From JANQSS01 sp965249735 (lineage in GTDB: Bacteria; Bacteroidota; Bacteroidia; Chitinophagales; Saprospiraceae), in the NCBI GenBank assembly GCA_965249735.1, contig CBDFMS010000024.1:1-64000 (forward strand): a stretch of DNA of 64,000 nt. The letters run 5' to 3'. Positions 17,969 to 26,109 of this stretch are shown piece after piece; position 1 is the stretch's first letter; each line of letters opens with the position of its first letter. A program made the position numbers and the translations under genes. The notes beneath the pieces were generated by a model that searched no databases, was not told the DNA's origin, and saw nothing but the letters and a program-made list of their open reading frames with translations.

Positions 17969-18562
17969 CTACACCTTATAAGCCCGTTCTATTTCTATTC
18001 TTAATTCACCATATTGTATTGGCTCTGATATTACTTTCAAGGAGTTCAAAGTGATCGAGCTTTGCTTGCCTGCGTATTGGTCAAGTCGGCTAGTTGGCAC
18101 AACATAAAAATCCCACTGTTCCAATTTCAAAGGGTCAATAGTATCTGGATCCTTATGGCTCAAATGACAGAATACATATACATCAGCATATCTTATGCGT
18201 TCTTCTGTCCATTTGGTGATTTTTGGATCCCAATCTCCCGTAGGCTTTATTCCAAATATAATAGAGGAAAACTTCTTTTGAGACCAACTTTGAATATAGG
18301 CGGATGACTTGACTTCAATTTTAATACCGTCTGCCGTTGTTATGTCATAAGCATCCCATTCGTCTCTTGTGTTTTTTGGGTCTATACATACCGCCGCACC
18401 TACAATGAATTCAGCAAGTCGCCCACGAGTGGCATTACTCAATAAATCGGATACACTCCATTGCCAAAAATCAAATAGATTGTAATTAGTCTTCCGTCCG
18501 TTATGCGTTAAATATTCATTACCCGTTTTGGGTAAGGCTTTTATTTCTCCTAAATTGTTCAT
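17969..18562 (-). CDS. Small PD-(D/E)XK-like protein upstream of mcrBC
   Basis: A 197-residue protein with no signal peptide. The segment GRLAEFIVGAAV, then DEWDAYDITTADG and KIEVKSSAYIQSW, has the E...D...(E)xK spacing of a PD-(D/E)XK fold: the candidate residues are E in LAEF, D in WDAYD and E-V-K. The C-terminal part (WDFYVVPTSRLD) resembles a small substrate-sensing beta region. Proteins of this sort are commonly met next to restriction genes. It precedes mcrB on the same strand. Whether it cuts DNA, or only adds specificity to McrBC, cannot be seen. Confidence 0.7.
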   Translation of the reverse strand: MNNLGEIKALPKTGNEYLTHNGRKTNYNLFDFWQWSVSDLLSNATRGRLAEFIVGAAVCIDPKNTRDEWDAYDITTADGIKIEVKSSAYIQSWSQKKFSSIIFGIKPTGDWDPKITKWTEERIRYADVYVFCHLSHKDPDTIDPLKLEQWDFYVVPTSRLDQYAGKQSSITLNSLKVISEPIQYGELRIEIERAYKV

Positions 18563-18666
18563 CTTTTAGTTAATTATCAAACCTGAGGAGTATTTGTTAG
18601 CCATCAATAACGCACATCAAGATAGTAGTCTACCTAAATATATTTATAACGTAACGACCCCTTCTC

Positions 18667-19230
18667 TTAAAAGGAATATGTCATGGTTAACTCAAAAGCA
18701 ACGGTGCCATTCGCATCTAAAGTCAATATAGTAGGAAAGCCATTATTATTTGAATAAGGTGTAAATTCAATGCCGCCTATAAAATCATCGGGATCGAAAT
18801 CGTCGAAGTCATATAAAGAAATGACATATGCGCTCGTCGGATTTGTCAAGTTCAAATTTATACTGGGGCTAAAATTATGATCCACACCAGGATCTGCATT
18901 TTGAATAAAAGTAGGATGTTCATAAACCTCGTTATTGTTGTAATGAATTGTGACGAAAATGTCAGCACCGCTGAGTAAATCCCAACCGCCCCCATTTGAA
19001 TCTGTTGCTGGAAATCGTGTCACTTTGATATTGGTGACCCGAATTGTAGAAGGAGTTTGCTGATTGCTACAATCTGGCCCGGTATATCCTTCAGGGCAAT
19101 CACATGCACCATTTACACAAACCCCACCATTTTCACAAATTATTCCATCACATGGATCATCATTATCACAAGAGTATATCATTACTAAAAATAGAACTGA
19201 CAGACATTTGAGTAGTGTATTGACTTTCAT
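18667..19230 (-). CDS. Lipoprotein with an EGF-like module
   Basis: A 187-residue exported lipoprotein. A hydrophobic signal ends in the lipobox-like IYSC, giving Cys21. It is followed by Asp residues, which in Bacteroidota do not block surface sorting. Residues 27-53 form an EGF-like module with six cysteines (DPCDGIICENGGVCVNGACD, then CPEGYTGPDC). The rest is a beta-rich domain with acidic loops (DFDDFDPDDF) resembling a C2-like or calcium-binding sandwich. Function is unknown; a surface or adhesion role is inferred. It stands alone, convergent to nothing obvious. Confidence 0.8.
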   Translation of the reverse strand: MKVNTLLKCLSVLFLVMIYSCDNDDPCDGIICENGGVCVNGACDCPEGYTGPDCSNQQTPSTIRVTNIKVTRFPATDSNGGGWDLLSGADIFVTIHYNNNEVYEHPTFIQNADPGVDHNFSPSINLNLTNPTSAYVISLYDFDDFDPDDFIGGIEFTPYSNNNGFPTILTLDANGTVAFELTMTYSF

Positions 19231-19752
19231 ATTATATGATTTTATCAGCAGTAGGTTTGCATTTTAACCGAATTCTTTGTGCCCAAAAGAGACATGCGCC
19301 AACGTAATTGTAACTAGATATTTGACGGACTTTTGTATGGAGTTCGTGGTTTCCTATCTGTGTAATGAATTGCCGGGTGTTCATTTCTTCAAACGTGTTG
19401 GGTTCGGGAATGTAAAATACGGGAAAGTTACCTGCCATCAAAGCCATTTTTCTCTAAATCTACCATATTTTGCTTGTTCTGGCTACTAATCAAGAAACCG
19501 TCAGCATAAGATGATTTTTCTTGAGCTGTCCGCTATCTTTTCCGGCTTCTCTGCTCGAATAATTTGATATGACTGGGTCTTGGTAATGAGCGCCAAAAAG
19601 CTGTCTTAAATGATGCAAATGAATATCGTTGCACTTGCTAGCTTGTTTATCATTGAGGTTGTGTATTATTATGCCCTGTCAATGAGTTGTCGGGCATTCT
19701 ATGTCTTAGTAGAAGTAGAACGACTTAGATTTGCTAATCAAAACAGATAAAT
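19231..19752. other. Intergenic region with no convincing gene
   Basis: Two short overlapping frames on opposite strands (71 codons reverse and 70 codons forward, about 19232-19489) show no recognisable protein, and neither has a clear ribosome site. I see no tRNA or mobile-element end. Confidence 0.5.
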
Positions 19753-20370
19753 ATGATATTAATAAATGTAGGTCTAAATAAAGATTTTGAAAGCATCCAG
19801 TCTGCGGTTGATAGTTTGCCGGATACATTGAGTGATGATACAACGATCATGGTTTATCCGGGAGAGTACAAGGAAGATGTCAAAATTTCGAATATTCGGG
19901 GGAAAGCGTTAATTATTGAGGGAATAAAAAGTGAGATTGATAACACGAGTGTCATGAATATTCGATGCTATGATATCCAGGGATTAGTTAAAATCAACAA
20001 CCTACGTTTTGTTTGGAGCGATCAGGTAAATAAAATTACCACTAAAAGCGTGCTTTTATTCTCGCGGTGTTCATACGTCTCTTGCGATTACTTGAAATTC
20101 CTGGGGAAAACTAAACGTTCAGATATACCTACTATACGATATGACGGGGCAACAGGCGCAGTACATAATTGTTATTTCCACAATCAAAAAACCTGCATAC
20201 TATCGAAAAATGGATCCCAGGTTCGAGTAGATGGGAATAATACACATTCAATGACGCCCAGCACATATTTTTTATTTTCACAATCTGCTATTATATACTG
20301 TCCCGAAGAAGTGGTGTTGCCCGAAGGGACAACAAATAAACCGTACAAAGCGGGTAAGATTTTTAGCTAA
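19753..20370 (+). CDS. Right-handed beta-helix protein, pectinesterase-like
   Basis: A 205-residue protein starting MILINVGLNKDFESIQSAVDSL. This opening, followed by TIMVYPGEYKEDVKI, is the first turn seen in pectin-lyase and pectinesterase folds. Later turns alternate short hydrophobic strands with Asn and Gly bends. No signal peptide is visible and I cannot place catalytic aspartates, so enzyme activity is not claimed. It is directly followed by a decayed copy of the phoH 3' end. Confidence 0.7.
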   Translation: MILINVGLNKDFESIQSAVDSLPDTLSDDTTIMVYPGEYKEDVKISNIRGKALIIEGIKSEIDNTSVMNIRCYDIQGLVKINNLRFVWSDQVNKITTKSVLLFSRCSYVSCDYLKFLGKTKRSDIPTIRYDGATGAVHNCYFHNQKTCILSKNGSQVRVDGNNTHSMTPSTYFLFSQSAIIYCPEEVVLPEGTTNKPYKAGKIFS

Positions 20371-20472
20371 TTATTTGGCATATTCTCGCTCCTGTTCCTT
20401 ATTCCGCGCTTCCCGCCTACGCTCACCATCGCCATCATACATTTTGATGATCTCCTTGACCAGGCGACGGCT
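20371..20472 (-). pseudogene. Decayed copy of the phoH 3' end
   Basis: Read on the reverse strand, this segment encodes RRLVKEIIKMYDGDGERRR followed by EARNKEQE and six further residues before a stop. It is a near match to the last 30 codons of the intact PhoH gene at 21227-22192 (RLVKEIIKMYEKDDERRREA...). The rest of the gene is absent. Differences in about one codon in six show an old, not recent, duplication. The beta-helix gene abuts it on one side; ArsC lies between it and the intact copy. Confidence 0.85.
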
Positions 20473-20669
20473 TTTAATGCATGATCCACAAATCGAGGTT
20501 GAATACCACGGCAAAGGCGAAATCTATATGTACTTCGTCAGCCGAAGCCTTGGCGAAGGTTAGACTTCGCAGATTTAGATGCTAATGCCTAAATTCGACC
20601 TCTTAAGTTGACCGTAAAAAAATGAACCAAATTTTAAATACCACGATTCAATACTAAATTCCTGATAAA

Positions 20670-21014
20670 ATGAAAATATATCACAATCCCAGATGTTCAA
20701 AAAGTCGAGATAGCTATAATCTATTAAAAGAACATGGAGTCGATTTTGAAGTTGTTGAATATTTAAAGACACCCTTAACTAAAAGAGAATTAAAAGCCTT
20801 ATTGAAGAAATTAAATATTCCTGCAAAAGAACTCTTACGTAAAGGAGAAAAGGACTTCAAAGAAAATTTCATCGGAAAGGAACTCTCGGAAGAACAATGG
20901 ATAGAAGCCATGGTGTCCTATCCAAAACTAATCGAACGACCCATCGTTGTAAAAGGAAATAAAGCTGTCATAGGCCGACCGATCGAAAACGTTACTCGTT
21001 TGCTGGGAATTTGA
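20670..21014 (+). CDS. arsC: ArsC/Spx-family arsenate reductase-like protein
   Basis: A 114-residue thioredoxin-fold protein of normal length. The N-terminal CSKSR (Cys9) is the active-site loop of glutaredoxin-type arsenate reductases, and the arginine expected near RPIVVKG is present in IERPIV, with IGRPIENV behind it. Such proteins reduce arsenate to arsenite using glutathione or glutaredoxin, though many ArsC-like YffB proteins have other roles. No arsenite pump or ArsR regulator lies beside it, so an arsenic role is only a family inference. Confidence 0.85.
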   Translation: MKIYHNPRCSKSRDSYNLLKEHGVDFEVVEYLKTPLTKRELKALLKKLNIPAKELLRKGEKDFKENFIGKELSEEQWIEAMVSYPKLIERPIVVKGNKAVIGRPIENVTRLLGI

Positions 21015-21226
21015 CGATTAAATCCCTGGAAGTCAATTTATTTGATTCTTACAAGATGATTCGCAAGAAATGTCATTCGCCGGGCGTATGTCTGATGCGC
21101 TTGCCCGGGCATAAGTGGACTGAAAAAATGGATTGTATTTCGATGTTAGAAAAATATGACCGCTCTTTATTTAGAAGGGTCAACTGAATCAATACGATAA
21201 AAAAGTCACCCGCCGAAAGACTGCTA

Positions 21227-22192
21227 TCACTCCTGCTCCTTATTCCGTGCCTCCCGTCGCCGTTCGTCGTCTTTTTCATACATTTTGATGATCTCCTTGA
21301 CCAGGCGGTGGCGTACCACATCATCAGCCGTTAATTCGACGACTTCAATACCGCGAACATGGGAAAGCATTCCGATCGAGCGGCGCAGTCCGGATTTTTG
21401 ATGAAAGGGTAAGTCGATCTGACTGAGGTCTCCGGTAATAATACATTTTGCCGAAGGGCCCAATCGGGTGAGAAACATTTTTATCTGAAGGGTTGTCGCG
21501 TTCTGCGCTTCATCCAGGATAATAAATGCATTGTCAAGGGTACGCCCACGCATAAAAGCCAGCGGGGCCACCTCGATGATACGCGTGGCCATATGCTGAT
21601 CCAGTTTTTCACCGGGGATCATATCATCAAGCGCATCGTATAAAGGCCGTAAATACGGATCGATTTTATCTTTTAGATCACCGGGAAGGAAACCCAAACT
21701 TTCACCGGCTTCGACGGCCGGCCGGGTGAGAATTATTTTTTTAACGAGGCGCATTTTTAATGCGCGGACAGCCAGGGCGACGGCCGTATATGTTTTACCC
21801 GTTCCTGCCGGCCCTACCGCAAATACCACATCATTATTATTGGAGGCTTCGACCAGTAGTTTTTGGTTTTTGGTACGGGCGCGAATGGCTCTGCCTGTCC
21901 GGCCATGAAGGATGGTAAATCCATTATCTCCGGACATATAGGTGTCGTATGGATTGTTACCACCCAGCACATCGTTTAGGGCGTCCATGCTGACTGTGCC
22001 TTCCTGCTTCAGGATTTTGTGCATCAACTCCAGGACAGATTTGACCTCTTGTGTTTTCTTTTTTTCGCCTCTGAACCGAAGCGTGTTACCGCGAAATGAA
22101 ATTTGTACCTCGGGGAAGGCGCGCTTGACGAGATTGAGTTTTGCATTGTGTTGGCCCAGAAGCTCGACAATGTCATTGCCTGGTACCGACAA
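21227..22192 (-). CDS. phoH: PhoH-family ATPase (PhoH-like/YbeZ)
   Basis: A cytoplasmic P-loop ATPase of about 321 residues related to superfamily 1 helicases, implicated in RNA metabolism with YbeY. Walker A GPAGTGKT is at 127-134, Walker B IILDEAQ at 224-230, and ITGDLSQIDLP follows as the third conserved block. The N-terminal region (NDIVELLGQHNAKLNLVKRAFPEV) is the usual PhoH start domain. No ATG is found: TTG at 22192 is chosen, but family-like residues (KSQSEILL) continue upstream in frame without a stop, so the true start may be a rare codon further up. A degenerate copy of its 3' end lies 750 bases downstream. Confidence 0.92.
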   Translation of the reverse strand: MSVPGNDIVELLGQHNAKLNLVKRAFPEVQISFRGNTLRFRGEKKKTQEVKSVLELMHKILKQEGTVSMDALNDVLGGNNPYDTYMSGDNGFTILHGRTGRAIRARTKNQKLLVEASNNNDVVFAVGPAGTGKTYTAVALAVRALKMRLVKKIILTRPAVEAGESLGFLPGDLKDKIDPYLRPLYDALDDMIPGEKLDQHMATRIIEVAPLAFMRGRTLDNAFIILDEAQNATTLQIKMFLTRLGPSAKCIITGDLSQIDLPFHQKSGLRRSIGMLSHVRGIEVVELTADDVVRHRLVKEIIKMYEKDDERRREARNKEQE

Positions 22193-22426
22193 TAGAATCT
22201 CGCTTTGACTTTTTTTAGAAATAATTTGTTCTCTTTTAATTAATAATAATGGTCTTCTACTAAATGTAGCACTTCGTATGATTTTTGACCGGCTTACATC
22301 ACAGATACACCTGTAGCTACGTTATTGTTCACATTCAGATTAGCCTTTCACTGATCTGGTGACTATTTCATAAACGATCGTCTCAAACTAGCACGCATTA
22401 AACATAAGCAAATAGTTTAATATGTA

Positions 22427-22434
22427 TACATTTG
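22427..22434 (+). promoter_or_regulatory. Bacteroidota-type promoter (-7 element TACATTTG)
   Basis: TACATTTG matches the TAnnTTTG consensus of the housekeeping sigma factor in this phylum. It predicts a transcript start near 22440, about 32 bases before the lipoprotein ATG. I see no strong -33 element. Confidence 0.5.
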
Positions 22435-22471
22435 CCGACCTTTTTTCATAAAAAATCAAAACACAACACCT

Positions 22472-23674
22472 ATGAAATTCATGAAGCACCTTTTACCGGT
22501 ATTCTTGCTCACCTTTTTACTCGCTTCCTGCGCCGAGGATGATGGACCGGGCCCTGGAAATGTTCTTCCTTCATCAAATATCACGACGCTGACATCGACC
22601 ACCATATCTGCCAATGGCAGCTTTTCGGTAACGCTTTCAGCCCTTGAAGGCGATAGCCCATTGAATACCCTGACCATTCTAAAAGACGCCTCCACAGTTA
22701 GCGAAGCCGATATCACGATTGACGGTTCTGTAGCCGCAGCAAATCCTATTTTGCTATTTGGTGGTGACAAGACAAGTTTTACATATACCATCGATATTCA
22801 GACTGACCTGGGTGCCGGAGAATCGGCCACGTATTCATTTATCATCGATGCCGATAACAATGACAATACATCGGAGTCTGTCGTCATTTCGGTTGACAAT
22901 ACCCCACCTGTGCTCGATGTGACCGGTGGCGTCTCTGATTATTTGGCTGAGCCGGCGGCACTCATTACTATACCATTGGATGCCATGCAAGGCAGTAGCG
23001 CTCTATCAACACTCCATGTATATCAAAACGACTCGACTGTGGCTGCTGATCGCATCTCCTTTGGGGCGACGATCTGGACAGACAATCCGCGCATCCTGAC
23101 CGGAGGTGAAGAGAATGGATTTATGCAGGATCTTGTTTTGGAAGCACAAATGAATGAAGACACAAGCCGGTATATGATTATCCTGGAGGATCTGTCCGGG
23201 CAAAGCGATACGGTTGCCTTTTATGTTGTGGTAGAAGATCCCGGTACGCCGGTGGACTCCATCAAGACGAATTTAATGCTTTTAAACGCCGGTGGTCCTG
23301 TTGGACAAGGCGGAGTCAATCTCATCACAGGTGAAAGCACAGGGTCGAATGACGCCGACGCGCATTTGGTTGATGAAGGCATCGATACCGATGAACCCAA
23401 TGCAACAAACTGGCTTCAGAAAATTAGTGCCGGCAATGCGACTGAAACGCTGAAACTAGCAACGGGGGCAGACTATGACAACACATCCAAAAAGGAAGAA
23501 ATAGAAGCCATCTTCAATGCCGGTACGGACGTGACAACATCTGATAAGCTGGTAGGAGGTGAGATCTTCGTACTGAAAACATTGACGGGAGCCTTTGTTC
23601 TTGTACGCATCGATGCGGTCAATGTGACTGTAGATGACAACACGGATAGCTATACCATCAGTGCTAAATTTTAA
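22472..23674 (+). CDS. Repetitive surface lipoprotein of unknown function
   Basis: A 400-residue lipoprotein. The signal ends in LLASC (Cys20), followed by the acidic-glycine linker AEDDGPGPGN. Two or three beta-sandwich-like units of about 100 residues follow, each with a segment resembling SALSTLHVYQND or PLNTLTILKDAS and then FTYTID- or FMQDLV-type strands. The last 140 residues (NLMLLNAGG onward) form a different domain containing repeated Thr and Asp. It is probably exported to the outer membrane. A strong terminator follows, so it is monocistronic. I do not recognise a catalytic motif. Confidence 0.8.
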   Translation: MKFMKHLLPVFLLTFLLASCAEDDGPGPGNVLPSSNITTLTSTTISANGSFSVTLSALEGDSPLNTLTILKDASTVSEADITIDGSVAAANPILLFGGDKTSFTYTIDIQTDLGAGESATYSFIIDADNNDNTSESVVISVDNTPPVLDVTGGVSDYLAEPAALITIPLDAMQGSSALSTLHVYQNDSTVAADRISFGATIWTDNPRILTGGEENGFMQDLVLEAQMNEDTSRYMIILEDLSGQSDTVAFYVVVEDPGTPVDSIKTNLMLLNAGGPVGQGGVNLITGESTGSNDADAHLVDEGIDTDEPNATNWLQKISAGNATETLKLATGADYDNTSKKEEIEAIFNAGTDVTTSDKLVGGEIFVLKTLTGAFVLVRIDAVNVTVDDNTDSYTISAKF

Positions 23675-23697
23675 GAGTCACTATGAGACTACAGATG

Positions 23698-23727
23698 AGG
23701 CCGGAGTGTATACTTCGGCCTTTTTTT
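23698..23727 (+). terminator. Rho-independent terminator of the lipoprotein gene
   Basis: AGGCCGGAGT and ACTTCGGCCT pair around a short loop, followed by seven T residues (23721-23727). It lies 24 bases after the lipoprotein stop. Confidence 0.9.
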
Positions 23728-23871
23728 ATTGGAAATGACGGCGATGAATAGATGTCAACGGCAGTTGACTCATCGTAATATTGCAATATTACTTCAGCCA
23801 CTTTTTTCCGTCGAGTATTTTTCGACATTAATCGCTAAAAACCCTGACTCCGTCTCAGAAGTATGAAAAGC

Positions 23872-23898
23872 AAGGTACTATGTATTGCAAAGTACCTT
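23872..23898. promoter_or_regulatory. Palindromic operator upstream of padR
   Basis: AAGGTACT (23872-23879) and AGTACCTT (23891-23898) form a perfect 8-base inverted repeat with an 11-base gap. It lies immediately upstream of the -7 element and spans the expected -33 region. PadR dimers bind such sites, so autoregulation is inferred. Confidence 0.75.
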
Positions 23899-23907
23899 GC
23901 GGTGGCG

Positions 23908-23915
23908 TATCTTTG
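23908..23915 (+). promoter_or_regulatory. padR-pspC promoter -7 element, likely leaderless start
   Basis: TATCTTTG fits TAnnTTTG exactly. The expected transcript start, about five bases on, coincides with the ATG at 23920, so the mRNA probably has little or no leader. No ribosome site could be transcribed. Confidence 0.65.
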
Positions 23916-23919
23916 GATT

Positions 23920-24255
23920 ATGAAAATTGAAAACACAAAGGCTCAGATGAGAAAAGGCGTCCTCGAGATGTGCGTTTTGGGGCTGGTAGCAAAAGAAGCT
24001 GCATACCCATCTGATATGATCAATAAACTGAAGACGACAGAACTTATCGTCGTTGAAGGCACACTATATCCGTTGCTTTCCCGTTTGAAGAAATCAGGTT
24101 TCGTTGATTATTATTGGCAGGAATCGCCAGCCGGACCACCCAGAAAGTACTATCAGATTACAGATGAAGGAACAGCGTTCCTCGACGATCTAACCGGAAG
24201 TTGGAAACAACTTTCAAAAGCAGTTAATTACTCAATTAAAAAACAGGCCAAATGA
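23920..24255 (+). CDS. PadR-family transcriptional regulator
   Basis: A winged-helix repressor of about 111 residues. The frame extends up to 23863, but the family start MKIENTKAQMRKGVLE is at 23920 and the promoter lies upstream of it, so the longer form is rejected. The helix-turn-helix covers YPSDMINKLK to EGTLYPLLSRLKKSGF, and the wing has GPPRKYYQITDEG. Such PadR proteins sense membrane stress or small ligands. The stop overlaps the pspC start (ATGA), so both are made from one mRNA, and the palindrome at 23872-23898 is its likely operator. Confidence 0.93.
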   Translation: MKIENTKAQMRKGVLEMCVLGLVAKEAAYPSDMINKLKTTELIVVEGTLYPLLSRLKKSGFVDYYWQESPAGPPRKYYQITDEGTAFLDDLTGSWKQLSKAVNYSIKKQAK

Positions 24256-24890
24256 ACCCAACAATTAATGTAAACATTGGTGGATATCCATTCATCATTG
24301 ATGAAGACGCATTTAAAAAATTACAATCTTATCTTGATATTATAGAACATCACTTTTCAACTTCTGAAGGTTGTGAAGAAATTGTCAACGATATCGAGTT
24401 GCGCTTCGCAGAATTATTAACCGAGCGTCCCAATAAGCGACCGATTGTCAATTCACGTGACGTGGACCAGGCAATAAAAATCTTAGGCACACCAGAAGAA
24501 TTCGGTGCTGACGAAGATGAAGCCGTAGAAGTGGAAGAGCGCATGGAAAAAAGCTATCGACCGCGAGGAAAACGATTGTTTAGAAATCCGGACGAAAAGG
24601 TCATAGGAGGTGTATGTTCAGGATTGGCGGCCTATTTTGGAATGGCTGATCCCGTGTGGATGCGCATCATATTTTTAGTCCTTGCCTTTGGGTCAGGAGT
24701 CGGCGTATTGTTATACTTGACATTCTTGATCATCGTTCCAAAAGCGAAAACACCAATGGATAAGCTGGCTATGTATGGCCGGCCTATCAATGTAGAAAAT
24801 ATTGCACGTCAGGTAGAAGATGGAATTGATCACTTAACCGATCGAATCGATGAGATGAGTGATAAATGGACGTCCAAAAAAAAAAGATAA
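24252..24890 (+). CDS. PspC-domain envelope stress protein
   Basis: A 212-residue membrane protein. The N-terminal 110 residues are a cytoplasmic region found with PspC in Bacteroidota (MNPTINVNIGGYPFIIDEDA; ELRFAELLTE; ILGTPEEFG). The PspC domain follows from about 112: RLFRNPDEKVIGGVCSGLAA, then a hydrophobic hairpin (WMRIIFLVLAFGSGVGVLLY). The C-terminus is a short amphipathic coil. PspC proteins take part in phage-shock or envelope stress responses. It is translationally coupled to padR by ATGA, a common pairing in the phylum. Confidence 0.92.
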   Translation: MNPTINVNIGGYPFIIDEDAFKKLQSYLDIIEHHFSTSEGCEEIVNDIELRFAELLTERPNKRPIVNSRDVDQAIKILGTPEEFGADEDEAVEVEERMEKSYRPRGKRLFRNPDEKVIGGVCSGLAAYFGMADPVWMRIIFLVLAFGSGVGVLLYLTFLIIVPKAKTPMDKLAMYGRPINVENIARQVEDGIDHLTDRIDEMSDKWTSKKKR

Positions 24891-25038
24891 GACAGAGGCG
24901 TAAACAACGTTGTGCACACCCTGCCGGACTTTTTTAAAGAATTAAAAAATTAACCTCAACAAAGCTTTTATCATATTTTTTGTACCTGAAAAGCGTATTG
25001 CTTAGAGCAGTACATGCCTGATAGATTGAGTGCTTTTC

Positions 25039-25075
25039 ATCCGGCTTCATGTAAAGTTGAAGCCGGATTTTTTTT
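25039..25075 (+). terminator. Rho-independent terminator of padR-pspC
   Basis: ATCCGGCTTCA and TGAAGCCGGAT form a perfect 11-bp stem with an 8-base loop, followed by eight T residues. It lies about 150 bases after pspC. Confidence 0.9.
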
Positions 25076-25178
25076 GCCCTAAATTGAATCATACTGTATT
25101 TCCGATAATTGGAGATGAATTATATCGGAGTAGCAGGATGATAAAAATTCACTTTATTTCATAATTAATGTCCTCTGT

Positions 25179-25635
25179 TCAACCCCCTAACCCCCTTCAA
25201 AGGGGGAACAACATAAATACACACTCAACCTCAACCTCACACTCATTTTCCCCCTAACCCCCTTCGAAGGGGGAACAATGTTTTGGGTGGGGTTTGGAGG
25301 ATGGTGTATGGCAATAAATATTCTGAGAGTAATGTGGGGTTTTTCAACCCCCTAACCCCCTTCAAAGGGGGAACAATGTTTGGGTGGGGTTGGAATATGT
25401 TGTGTTACGATAAATATTTGTGGAGTATTTCAAGTACCGACCAAAAAGCAATAATATGAAATGCTCCCCCTTTGAAGGGGGCAGGGGGGGTTGAGCGACA
25501 GACAAGAAATCGAAAAAGACATTTTAATAAAATGAGAGTGTTTCGAAACGGAGTTTTTGTTTAAAGTGTAATGTGGGGTTATTCAACCCCCTAACCCCCT
25601 TCAAAGGGGGAACAATGTTTTGGGTGGGGTTGAGC
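25179..25635. repeat. Array of G/C palindromes, left of the DUF559 gene
   Basis: Five copies of a mini-element centred on the palindrome CCCCCTTC(A/G)AAGGGGG occur near 25190, 25259, 25357, 25464 and 25598; the fourth is inverted. Full copies extend to CAACCCCCTAA on one side and TGTTTTGGGTGGGGTTG on the other, giving a nested hairpin. AT-rich spacers of 70-130 bases separate them. Spacing is irregular and copies occur in both orientations, so it is not CRISPR. Confidence 0.85.
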
Positions 25636-25677
25636 GACCAACAATTGTAGGATAAAAAAATTCAGCGTCAAGGTATA

Positions 25678-26055
25678 TCAATCCAAAGCATCTAATATTT
25701 TATCACGCACAAGATCTAGTTGGAATAACACTTCACTATCACTGAATCGTAATACGGTAAACCCGATATTTTCAAGTTGCTTTGTTCGGTTTTTGTCTTT
25801 TTCCACACTCCCTTCATCCCAGTGGGTGATTCCATCAACTTCAATAATGAACAGCTTTTCTTTGCACATGAAATCGGCGATGAAGTTCAACACAGGACGT
25901 TGTCGGGTAAATGCAATTCCATTCATTTGTTTTCTTGAAAGTAAAGAGTCCCAAATACGTTTTTCAGCCTTAGTTGCATGATTTCTGAGTTGCCGCGCAA
26001 GTAATTTCAAACGGTTATTATAATGCCAATTATTGCTCCTGGATGCTTCTTGCAT
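25678..26055 (-). CDS. DUF559 endonuclease-like protein
   Basis: A 125-residue protein of the DUF559/very-short-patch-repair-like group. Conserved blocks are ARQLRNHATKAEKRIWDSLL (family helix with Thr and Glu), FTRQRPVLNFIADFMCKEK (candidate Asp) and LFIIEVDGITHWDEG, with E-x-D in the nuclease core, then RTKQLENIGFTVLRFSDSEV. The fold is PD-(D/E)XK-like. It is flanked on both sides by the CCCCCTTC palindrome arrays and belongs to no operon. A link between this nuclease and the spread of the palindromes is inferred from position only. Confidence 0.88.
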   Translation of the reverse strand: MQEASRSNNWHYNNRLKLLARQLRNHATKAEKRIWDSLLSRKQMNGIAFTRQRPVLNFIADFMCKEKLFIIEVDGITHWDEGSVEKDKNRTKQLENIGFTVLRFSDSEVLFQLDLVRDKILDALD

Positions 26056-26109
26056 GATTCAATGATACGCATTTATGGGATTAATTTTAAGCAAGTATTA
26101 AATGGTGTG

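Noticed and set aside
19232..19489. Two overlapping small frames on opposite strands
   Set aside because: No family, no ribosome site, and no way to choose between strands; left as intergenic.
20375..20563. 62-codon forward frame
   Set aside because: It is antisense to the phoH relic and has no recognisable protein sequence.
20670..21014. An arsenic-resistance operon around the ArsC-like gene
   Set aside because: No arsenite transporter, ArsR or other arsenic gene is adjacent, so only the single protein is called.
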